From positions 1 through 11,455 of the forward strand of contig JAISWM010000107.1 in the NCBI GenBank assembly GCA_031270785.1: 11,455 bases of DNA, read 5' to 3'. Both the position numbers and the translations under genes were made by a program. Shown one piece after another: positions 5,191 through 11,231 of this stretch; position 1 is the first letter of the stretch; each line of letters opens with the position of its first letter. Under the pieces are notes generated by a model, which worked only from the letters and a program-made list of their open reading frames with translations, was not told the origin of the DNA and ran no database searches. The stretch comes from Oscillospiraceae bacterium (GTDB lineage Bacteria > Bacillota > Clostridia > Oscillospirales > Acutalibacteraceae).

Positions 5191-6195
5191 ATGACTAATT
5201 TTATTATAAATAAATTTATAGACAAAAAATATGATATAAAAGACCCCCAAACAAGAAAAAAATTTGGTGTTTTAAGCGGAGTAGTTGGCATAGTATGCAA
5301 TACTATTCTTTTCTTAGCTAAATTATTTGTCGGCGTAATTACTTCCTCTGTTACCGTTAGCGCGGACGCATTTAATAATTTAGCTGACGCGGGGTCTTCT
5401 ATAGTAACTTTGGTGTGCCTTAAAATAGCTGAAAACCCTGCGGATAAAGAGCACCCTTTCGGGCATGGCAGAATAGAGTATATATCAGGCCTTATAATAT
5501 CTGTTGCAATAATTATTACAGGACTTGGTTTTGTTAAGTCGTCTGTAGAAAAAATTTTTTCACCGGAAGAGGTCCATTTGGATGCAGTTTCACTGTCTAT
5601 TTTGGTTTTGTCTTTATTTTTAAAACTGTGGATGTCGCTATTTAATTCGAAGCTTGGAAAAATTTTAGGATCATCTGCCATGAAAGCGCTGGCTGTTGAT
5701 TGTTTAGTGGACGTAGTTGCAACTGCTGCAATAATTTTCAGTATGGTTTTCACATATTTTACAAATATTAATGTGGATGCTTATACTGGAATTTTAGTGG
5801 CCGGATTTATAATCTTTACGGGCATTACTACGCTCGGTGAGTCTTTGAATCCGCTTCTGGGCGCCGCTCCTGATCCGCGGCTGATAAGCAAAATAAATAA
5901 ATTGGTTCTTTCTTATGAAAATGTTGTTGGAATCCATAAATTGGTGATTCATAATTACGGTCCAACAAAAAGTATAATTTCATTTCATGTAGAAATGCCT
6001 TCAAACGTAGATATTATAAAACTTCATGAAATTATTGATAATATTGAAAATAGATTAAAAAAGGAATTAAACTGTCAAGCGACTATTCACCTTGACCCGG
6101 TAGTAGTCGATGACGGCAAACTTGTAAGCGGAGCAAAAAGAGAGCGCTATGATACTCATCCAAGCGAAGAAGAAAACTTAAATATTAAGGAATAG
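5191..6195 (+). CDS. Cation diffusion facilitator, probably a Mn2+ exporter
   Basis: A 334-residue integral membrane antiporter of the CDF family, with six predicted membrane helices (about residues 27-50, 53-78, 98-118, 132-155, 165-190, 196-215) and a cytoplasmic ferredoxin-like C-terminal domain ending in the typical HLDPV (300-304). GHGRIEY (91-97) is the conserved loop after helix 2. The transport-site residues read N62-xxx-D66 in helix 2 and D170-xxx-D174 in helix 5. DxxxD in helix 5, with no His, is the signature of the manganese branch (MntE-like) rather than the zinc branch. A charged tail of about 30 residues follows the domain. TAGAAT (5179-5184) could be a -10 box, but I see no ribosome binding site before the ATG, so the message may be leaderless or nearly so. 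tadA follows six bases after the stop. Family is certain; metal is inference. Confidence 0.92.
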   Translation: MTNFIINKFIDKKYDIKDPQTRKKFGVLSGVVGIVCNTILFLAKLFVGVITSSVTVSADAFNNLADAGSSIVTLVCLKIAENPADKEHPFGHGRIEYISGLIISVAIIITGLGFVKSSVEKIFSPEEVHLDAVSLSILVLSLFLKLWMSLFNSKLGKILGSSAMKALAVDCLVDVVATAAIIFSMVFTYFTNINVDAYTGILVAGFIIFTGITTLGESLNPLLGAAPDPRLISKINKLVLSYENVVGIHKLVIHNYGPTKSIISFHVEMPSNVDIIKLHEIIDNIENRLKKELNCQATIHLDPVVVDDGKLVSGAKRERYDTHPSEEENLNIKE

Positions 6196-6201
6196 TTTAT
6201 T

Positions 6202-6651
6202 ATGACGGAAGAGCAAAAGTATATGTCTTTAGCTATAGACCAAGCTAAAATAGCAGCAAGTTTGAATGAGGTGCCGGTCGGGGCTGTAGTGGTTTATAAT
6301 GGTAAAATAATTTCCGGCGGATATAATAAAAGGGAGAAACTCAAAAATTCATTATATCACGCGGAAATCGAAGCGATAAACGGAGCGTGCAAATATTTAA
6401 ATGAATGGCGGTTGATAGACTGCCATCTTTATGTTACTTTAGAACCGTGCGCCATGTGCGCGGGCGCAATTATTAATTCAAGAATATCTAAGCTTATATA
6501 CGGGACAAGTGACCCTAAAGCAGGGTCATGCGGATCAATTATAAATTTATTTGATTTACCGTATAATCATAAACCTGAAGTGATATATGGGATTATGCAA
6601 AAAGAGTGCGCCTTTGTTTTAAAGGATTTTTTCTCCGGATTAAGAAAATAA
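6202..6651 (+). CDS. tadA: tRNA-specific adenosine deaminase TadA
   Basis: A 149-residue zinc deaminase that converts A34 to inosine in tRNA-Arg(ACG), allowing one tRNA to read several codons. The active site is complete: H53-A-E55 gives the first zinc ligand and the catalytic glutamate, and PCAMC (82-86) gives ligands C83 and C86. VPVGAVVV (24-31) and the late ECAFVLKDFF match the family, and length is normal. The closely related free nucleobase or cytidine deaminases are less likely, given the TadA-type N-terminus and C-terminal helix. Its ribosome binding site (AAGGA, about 6187) lies inside the end of the CDF gene, so the two are probably co-transcribed. A weak AT-rich terminator follows. 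Confidence 0.95.
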   Translation: MTEEQKYMSLAIDQAKIAASLNEVPVGAVVVYNGKIISGGYNKREKLKNSLYHAEIEAINGACKYLNEWRLIDCHLYVTLEPCAMCAGAIINSRISKLIYGTSDPKAGSCGSIINLFDLPYNHKPEVIYGIMQKECAFVLKDFFSGLRK

Positions 6652-6662
6652 TATTTTATATC

Positions 6663-6692
6663 CACAAAAATATTGACATTTTTGTGTTTTTT
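6663..6692 (+). terminator. AT-rich hairpin after tadA, overlapping the next promoter
   Basis: CACAAAAAT (6663-6671) pairs perfectly with ATTTTTGTG (6678-6686) around ATTGAC and is followed by six T. It could end the CDF-tadA transcript. The -35 box of the next gene lies in its loop and right arm, so the palindrome might instead be an operator. The second paralog's promoter lacks it. Confidence 0.45.
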
Positions 6693-6701
6693 CGATACAA
6701 T
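6673..6701 (+). promoter_or_regulatory. Promoter of orphan paralog 1
   Basis: TTGACA (6673-6678) and TACAAT (6696-6701) are 17 bp apart. Initiation near 6708 gives a leader of about 30 bases. The stretch from the -10 box through the ribosome binding site is almost identical to that before paralog 2. Confidence 0.8.
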
Positions 6702-6738
6702 AGTGATGAAAAAACCATTTAAAGGGATGTGATTTATT

Positions 6739-7647
6739 GTGGCAGATTTATTGAACAAGATATTACCAAATTTTTGCAAAAATTTTATGAAGGTAAAGGA
6801 AGCAAAAGATTTAACTATTGCGGGTACAAAAATGAACGAAGCTATGAAAAATCTGAGGGAATATACAAACAAAAATAACAAATTGTATGAGCAAGAAAAT
6901 GATCTTGTAATTCACCTTCAGAATGCTCTTGATTTGCCTATTTACGATGAACCGAAGCGACTAATAGTAAGAACAAAAATTATAAGAGTTAAACTTGATG
7001 ATTTATCTAACCGCAAATGGATATGGGGGAGTGTATTCGTAGGTGCCGGAACGGCTAAATATTGGGAACAAATGGCCACACACTGTAATGGTCTTGCAAA
7101 CGCTTTAACGAAACAAGTGAAGGATCAAGAAGCGGCAGAAAAGTCTCAAAAAAATCCCGTGCTATCATTAGAAGAGGCGCAGGAAAAATATGGGAAATTT
7201 AGTGGGTTTTCTAAATCAGCTAAAAGAGCCAAGGTATTAACACGTACGCCTGAATTTTTTGGCGATAAGTATAAGACTTGGAAAGATGTATTCGACATTT
7301 TGCCTAAATCTTTACAAAATCGATATTGCTGGACAAAGTCTGAAAAAAATTACAAAATCTTTATTTGGAATGTTCTTTCTGACAGAGAACATTGCGGTAA
7401 AGACATATACGATAAACTTTCATTTATTTACCGTTGTGTGTTTAATAAATTTTTAAAGTGCCAAAAGGTTCTCACAGGAGAAAATATAGACAATTTAATA
7501 AAAGATTACATTCAACTCAGAAACTTTGCGAGCCAGTACAAAGATCAACATTTTTATAACTGCTTATTGTTTTCAGTGCAAGACATTGAGTATCGCACCT
7601 TTCAAAAACTTGATTTAGCTATCCCTGAAAATGAACGAAAGCAATAA
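6739..7647 (+). CDS. Orphan helical protein, tandem paralog 1
   Basis: I do not recognise this 302-residue protein. It begins at a GTG (MADLLNKILPNF) with AAAGGG at 6721-6726, a rather long 12-base spacing that paralog 2 keeps exactly. It is Lys-rich and mostly helical by composition, with no clear signal peptide. The hydrophobic patch WIWGSVFVGAGTAKYW (94-109) is short for a membrane segment. Blocks shared with paralog 2 are EPKRLIVRTK (71-80), VFVGAGTAKYW (99-109), SKSAK (158-162), FFGDK (173-177), KTWKDVFDILPK (179-190) and FYNCLLF near the end; overall about half the residues agree. The middle, after about residue 195, is the most diverged and is shorter here. The conserved WKDVFDILPK suggests a real structural core. 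It is transcribed alone or with read-through into paralog 2. Confidence 0.8.
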   Translation: MADLLNKILPNFCKNFMKVKEAKDLTIAGTKMNEAMKNLREYTNKNNKLYEQENDLVIHLQNALDLPIYDEPKRLIVRTKIIRVKLDDLSNRKWIWGSVFVGAGTAKYWEQMATHCNGLANALTKQVKDQEAAEKSQKNPVLSLEEAQEKYGKFSGFSKSAKRAKVLTRTPEFFGDKYKTWKDVFDILPKSLQNRYCWTKSEKNYKIFIWNVLSDREHCGKDIYDKLSFIYRCVFNKFLKCQKVLTGENIDNLIKDYIQLRNFASQYKDQHFYNCLLFSVQDIEYRTFQKLDLAIPENERKQ

Positions 7648-7666
7648 ATTTTTTAGCTATAAAAAC

Positions 7667-7695
7667 TTGACAATTTTTTTGCTTTTTTGTATAAT
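7667..7695 (+). promoter_or_regulatory. Full-consensus promoter of orphan paralog 2
   Basis: TTGACA (7667-7672) and TATAAT (7690-7695) are separated by exactly 17 bp, a perfect sigma-70/sigma-A consensus. It starts 20 bases after the stop of paralog 1, so the duplication included the promoter. High constitutive expression is the simple expectation. Confidence 0.88.
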
Positions 7696-7731
7696 AGTGA
7701 TGAAAAATTATTTAAAGGGATGTGATTTATT

Positions 7732-8652
7732 GTGGCAGATTTATTGAACAAGATATCATCAGGTTTTTGTGCGAATTTTACGAAGGTAAAGGAAGCGGAA
7801 GAATTAACTTTTGAGGGAACAGGATTTGACGAAGCTCTGGAAAATCTGAAAAGATGTACAAACAAAAATAAAAAATTGTATGATCAAGAAATTGCTCTTA
7901 TAACTCCCCTTCGGGTTGTTCTTAGTTCGCCTATCCCAGAAGAACCGAAGCGATTGATAGTAAGAACAAAAAAGATAAGAGTTGAACTTGATGATTTATC
8001 TGCACACAAATTGATATTTGGAAGTGTATTCGTAGGCGCCGGAACGGCTAAATATTGGAATAAAATGTCCACGCATTGTAATAATATAGCAAACGATTTA
8101 GCGGCTCAAGTGCAGGCTCAAGAAGCAGAAAAAGAGTCTCAACAACCCGTGCTAACATTAAAAGAGGCGCAGGAAATATATGGGGCATTTAGTGGGTGTT
8201 CTAAATCAGCTAAAAAAGTCAAGGAATTAGAAAAGCAGTCTCAATTTTTTGGCGATAAGTGTAAAACTTGGAAAGATGTATTCGATATTTTGCCCAAGCC
8301 TTTGCAAAATAAATATTCGGGTGAAGAGTCTGAGGAGGATTACAAAGAATTTATTTTGGGTGATAGCTCTAGTGCTGATGGGGATTTAAAAATACATTGC
8401 AGTAAAAGCATAGTTAGTGAATTAGAAAAAAGGAAAGAAGTCATACATAAAGCATTTAAAAAATGTCAGAAGAATCTTACGAAAAAAAATATAGACCGTT
8501 TCATAACAATTTACACAGAATTCAAAAATTTCATAAGATCGTACAAAAATCAATATTTTTATAACTGCTTATTATTTAGAGCTTACAGTGTTGAGTTTGA
8601 TGTTTTTAAAAAGCTTAATTTAGCTGTTCCTAAAAAAGAACGAAATCAATAA
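7732..8652 (+). CDS. Orphan helical protein, tandem paralog 2
   Basis: A 306-residue homologue of the preceding gene, also with GTG start and AAAGGG 12 bases upstream (7714-7719). The first eight residues, MADLLNKI, are identical, and leader plus first codons are nearly identical in DNA. The bodies have diverged to roughly half identity, with about four extra residues net in the variable region after residue 195 (SADGDLKIHCSKSIVS...). Conserved cysteines shared by both include the one in STHCN/ATHCN and one in FYNCLLF. No catalytic motif is visible. A family A element begins five bases after the stop. Function unknown; both copies are intact, which argues that both are used. Confidence 0.8.
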   Translation: MADLLNKISSGFCANFTKVKEAEELTFEGTGFDEALENLKRCTNKNKKLYDQEIALITPLRVVLSSPIPEEPKRLIVRTKKIRVELDDLSAHKLIFGSVFVGAGTAKYWNKMSTHCNNIANDLAAQVQAQEAEKESQQPVLTLKEAQEIYGAFSGCSKSAKKVKELEKQSQFFGDKCKTWKDVFDILPKPLQNKYSGEESEEDYKEFILGDSSSADGDLKIHCSKSIVSELEKRKEVIHKAFKKCQKNLTKKNIDRFITIYTEFKNFIRSYKNQYFYNCLLFRAYSVEFDVFKKLNLAVPKKERNQ

Positions 8653-8656
8653 ATTT

Positions 8657-8743
8657 GGCTATGTTTCAAAATAGTTAAAATTCCTTCTTTCCCCCCGCCA
8701 TAGGCGGGGGGAAGAACAAAAATATCACTGTTTAAAAAGGTTT
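8657..8743 (-). repeat. Family A variant A7 with a different second arm
   Basis: It starts GGCTATGTTTCAAAATAGTT and passes through TTCTTTCCCCCCGCC-ATA-GGCGGGGGG, the family A right arm in reverse. The expected TTGATAATATC arm is replaced by GAAGAACAAAAATATCACTG, then TTTAAAAAGG. The same substitute arm recurs three times, one of them shortened, in the array at 9501-9900, so this is a defined subfamily. It begins five bases after the stop of paralog 2. Confidence 0.65.
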
Positions 8744-8744
8744 T

Positions 8745-8812
8745 TATAGTTGTTACACTTAAAAAAAAGTCTAAATTTTAGCAATCATCGCCCCGCCTAC
8801 CGGCGGGGCGAC
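8745..8812 (+). repeat. Family C palindromic element, copy C2
   Basis: It starts TATAGTTGTTACACTTAAAA and ends in a perfect 10-bp hairpin TCGCCCCGCC-TACC-GGCGGGGCGA (8788-8811). The 8653-8989 gap holds A7, this element, B2 and nothing else that looks like a gene. Confidence 0.58.
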
Positions 8813-8840
8813 GACTTACTTACATGGTTTTTTCAGAGAA

Positions 8841-8959
8841 ATATAGCTGTTCCGTTTGAAAAGCGTCTGATTTTTATGACTTTATCCCAGCCATCGGCTG
8901 GGATAAAGTATACGGATAAATTTACTTTTGAGGGCTGTTTTAAATCGTAACAGCTATAT
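8841..8959 (+). mobile_element. Family B palindromic element, copy B2
   Basis: Terminal inverted repeat ATATAGCTGTT (8841-8851) and AACAGCTATAT (8949-8959), 11 bp perfect. The central stem TTTATCCCAGCC-ATC-GGCTGGGATAAA (8881-8907) is a perfect 12 bp. Relative to B1, one stem pair changed from C-G to A-T on both sides. It shares the open frame IAVPFEKRLI to CFKS-stop with B1. Confidence 0.72.
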
Positions 8960-8989
8960 AATTTATAAGATTGGCGGTAAAATGCAGAA

Positions 8990-9018
8990 TTGTAATATAC
9001 ACACGCATATGATATAAT
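8990..9018 (+). promoter_or_regulatory. Promoter of the zinc-ribbon gene, extended -10
   Basis: TTGTAA (8990-8995) and TATAAT (9013-9018) are 17 bp apart. TG at 9010-9011 forms an extended -10 (TGATATAAT). Confidence 0.72.
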
Positions 9019-9052
9019 TAAAAATTATAAAATTTGATGGGGGATGAGTGCT

Positions 9053-9481
9053 ATGGGTTTACTTGAAGAAATTTTATCTAAAACCAAGTCCGCTGTGGAC
9101 ATAGTGGGAGAAAAAGCAGGACAATTTGTGGATATTTCTAAGCTTACTATGAATTTAGCCGAACTTAAATCCATTCGTAAAAAGAAATTTGAAAATTTAG
9201 GTGAATTTTTTTATTCGTCTAAAAAAGGAAATCCCGCAGTAAATAACCCTGATTTTTCAAAAATATTTTCTGAAATCGAAGATTTGGATAAAAATATAGA
9301 AAAGCTGAATCAAGAAATTGCTAAGGTAAAAAACAAATTAATGTGTAAAAAATGCGGTAATAATAATGCGCAAAACTCTAAATATTGCTGCGAATGCGGT
9401 GAGTATTTGAAATATGACAGTTGTTCTTGCCAAGATTGCGGTTGTGAAAAACAACAACCGGAAAATAGTGATTTGACTTAA
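9053..9481 (+). CDS. Small zinc-ribbon protein with cysteine-rich tail
   Basis: A 142-residue protein of a type common in Clostridia: an amphipathic helical N-terminal half (MGLLEEILSKTKSAVDIVGE... with a likely coiled coil at about residues 70-95) followed by one zinc ribbon, C98-xx-C101 and C112-xx-C115. A second Cys cluster (C124, C126, C129, C131) in the short tail might bind another metal ion. No enzyme motif is present and specific function is unknown; such proteins are often assumed to be scaffold or membrane-associated regulators. The ATG at 9053 is preferred over 9044, because GGGGG at 9039-9043 is nine bases before the former but abuts the latter. The final codons and stop (from 9465) are duplicated 269 bases downstream. 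Confidence 0.82.
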   Translation: MGLLEEILSKTKSAVDIVGEKAGQFVDISKLTMNLAELKSIRKKKFENLGEFFYSSKKGNPAVNNPDFSKIFSEIEDLDKNIEKLNQEIAKVKNKLMCKKCGNNNAQNSKYCCECGEYLKYDSCSCQDCGCEKQQPENSDLT

Positions 9482-9770
9482 AAAATATAAACTCTTGTTA
9501 CCTTTTCCCCGCGAGTCTGCGGGAAAAAGGTCGTGTCTAAAAATAGTTAAAATCTCTTCTTTTTTCACCGACGTGAGCGGGGGTGAAGAACGAAAATACC
9601 ACTGTTTGAAAAGGTTTTTACTATATATCTTTCTCCACCGCAGCTTCGCGGGAAAAAGGTCGTGTTTCAAAATAGTTAAAATCTCTTCTTTTTCCACCGC
9701 CATGGGCGGGGGTAAAGAACAAAAATGCCACTGATAGTGATTTGACTTAAAAAATATAAACTCTTGTTAC
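9465..9770 (+). repeat. 37-bp direct repeat copying the end of the zinc-ribbon gene
   Basis: Bases 9465-9501, which hold the last codons and stop of the zinc-ribbon gene plus 20 bases of its trailer, recur without mismatch at 9734-9770. The intervening 232 bases are hairpin repeats, so the arrangement looks like a tandem duplication or insertion at the gene's end. Confidence 0.85.
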
Positions 9771-9900
9771 TCTTTCCCCCGCGAATCGGCGGGGGAAAGA
9801 GCAAAAATGCCACTGTTTGAAAAGGTTTTTACTATATATCTTCCCTCACCGCCGATTTGCAGAGAAAGAAGAAAAAGTTCCAATTATTTTAAGATATATC
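9501..9900. repeat. Nested array of family A-related hairpins
   Basis: The gap between the zinc-ribbon and desulfurase genes is filled with repeats. GGGAAAAAGGTCGTGT at 9521-9536 recurs at 9650-9665, each time followed by the AAATAGTTAAAATCTCTTC arm of family A. A 32-bp unit with CACTGTTTGAAAAGG and ACTATATATCTT at 9600-9631 recurs exactly at 9811-9842. TCTTTCCCCCGC (9771-9782) pairs perfectly over 12 bp with 9789-9800, and CCCGC/GCGGG near 9508-9523 forms a similar hairpin. A broken family A right arm ends the array at about 9870-9900. No gene is visible here. Confidence 0.75.
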
Positions 9901-9934
9901 CAAAAAATTATATTTGTAAAGGAAAAAACGAATT

Positions 9935-11065
9935 TTGAAAGAAATATATTTAGACAACAGCTCTACTACTAAAATGTGTGAAGAAGCACTAGAAAGTATG
10001 ATAAAAACCGCCAGAAACAATTATGGCAATCCATCTTCCGTGCATTTAAAAGGAGCTGAATCTGAAAATATTTTGAATCTATCAAGAGAAAAACTTGCTG
10101 AAAATATAAATTGTGAAAAACATCAGATATATTTTACGTCCGGCGGCACTGAATCCAATAATATTGCTATTTTAGGCTCTATAGCTAAAAACCGAAAATT
10201 GGGAGATAAAATTGTAACCACAAGTATAGAGCACCCTTCTGTTTTAGAACCTATAAAACATTTGGAAAGGAAAGGGTATGAGGTTAAATACGTAAAATCG
10301 ACTCCAAGCGGAATTGATACTGATGATTTAATAAGATCAATAGATGACAGGACGGCTTTAGTAAGCGTTATGATGGTAAATAACGAAACAGGCGAAAAAA
10401 TTCCCGTTGAGAAAATTAAAAATATAATAAAATTTAAAAGATCAAAAGCAATTTTTCACGTGGATGCCGTCCAAGCATTTTGCAAAACACACGTAGACGT
10501 GTTAAAATTAGGCGTTGATTTGTTGAGCGTTAGCGCTCATAAAGTGCATGGCCCTATGGGAATAGGTGCTTTATATGTTTTAAATAAAAATTTATTATCA
10601 CCGATTATTTTCGGAGGCGGCCAAGAAAACAATTTAAGATCCGGCACTCAACCCGTTGAGATAATATCGGGTTTTTCCGAAGCTATACGCAGCAAGGAAG
10701 ATATTGATTTATATCATAATAACGTTAATGAAATTAATAATTATTTAATTAATAAAATCCACAAAATAAATAGCATAAGCGTCAATTCTCCCCCAAACTC
10801 CATCCCTTATATTTTAAATTTGTCTATAGAGGGTATACCTTCAGAAGTTATGGTTAATTATTTATCTGATAAAGGAATTTATGTATCAGCGGGGTCAGCT
10901 TGTTCCAAAAATAAAAAAAGCAGGGTCCTTTCAAATATGGGATTATCGGAAAATAGAATAAATACAGCTATCAGAGTAAGTTTTTCAAGATTTAGCACTA
11001 GAGAAGAAGTAGATATCTTTGTAAAGGCAGTTACCTGTGCAATAGAAAATCTATCAAAAAAGTAG
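9935..11065 (+). CDS. iscS: Cysteine desulfurase, NifS/IscS type
   Basis: A 376-residue PLP enzyme that removes sulfur from cysteine and holds it as a persulfide for Fe-S cluster assembly and tRNA thiolation. The set of motifs is complete: SGGTESNN (69-76) for the cofactor phosphate, H100 stacking on PLP, NNETG (149-153), D177 in HVDAVQ, the Schiff-base lysine K203 in SAHKVHGPMG, and the catalytic C323 in SAGSACSKNKKSR on the flexible loop. Length is typical for the Firmicutes group. The start is a TTG with AAAGGA at 9918-9923, 11 bases upstream; it puts the usual IYLDN at residues 4-8. In many Clostridia a thiI or mnmA gene follows, but here a repeat begins at the stop codon and nothing of that kind is visible. 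nifS would be an equally fair symbol, since the housekeeping role rather than a dedicated partner is assumed. Confidence 0.93.
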   Translation: MKEIYLDNSSTTKMCEEALESMIKTARNNYGNPSSVHLKGAESENILNLSREKLAENINCEKHQIYFTSGGTESNNIAILGSIAKNRKLGDKIVTTSIEHPSVLEPIKHLERKGYEVKYVKSTPSGIDTDDLIRSIDDRTALVSVMMVNNETGEKIPVEKIKNIIKFKRSKAIFHVDAVQAFCKTHVDVLKLGVDLLSVSAHKVHGPMGIGALYVLNKNLLSPIIFGGGQENNLRSGTQPVEIISGFSEAIRSKEDIDLYHNNVNEINNYLINKIHKINSISVNSPPNSIPYILNLSIEGIPSEVMVNYLSDKGIYVSAGSACSKNKKSRVLSNMGLSENRINTAIRVSFSRFSTREEVDIFVKAVTCAIENLSKK

Positions 11066-11153
11066 GTTGTAGGCCAAATTAGTGGGTAATATCTCCCCCC
11101 CGCTGGAACATGGGGGGAGAAAGAAGAAGTTTCAACTATTTTAAGGTATAGCC
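11065..11153 (+). repeat. Family A element A9 starting on the iscS stop codon
   Basis: It begins GGTTGTAGGCC, sharing its first G with the TAG stop, and ends AAGGTATAGCC. The arms are typical. The central palindrome is looser (CCCCCCCGC...CATGGGGGG). Like A3 it lies between two converging genes. The flanks AAAAAGTA and AAAACTTC match only partly. Confidence 0.75.
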
Positions 11154-11231
11154 AAAACTTCATTGAGTGCCGTAATGACTGCAATAAAAATATTATTTTT
11201 CGTTGCGCGCCAAAGTATATGCGCGTTCAAA

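Noticed and set aside
5178..5753. Minus-strand frame of 191 codons
   Set aside because: Antisense to the well-supported CDF transporter.
8750..8950. Open frame of 66 codons ending in IAVPFEKRLI...CFKS
   Set aside because: Composed of repeats C2 and B2; no start signals. The shared frame is reported as a finding instead of as a gene.
9338..9734. Overlapping frames on both strands around the zinc-ribbon gene end
   Set aside because: They run through the hairpin array and the known gene; no start signals.
1558..11153. CRISPR array or phage attachment sites as explanation for the repeats
   Set aside because: Copies are palindromic, unequally spaced and on both strands, with no uniform spacers and no cas or integrase genes.
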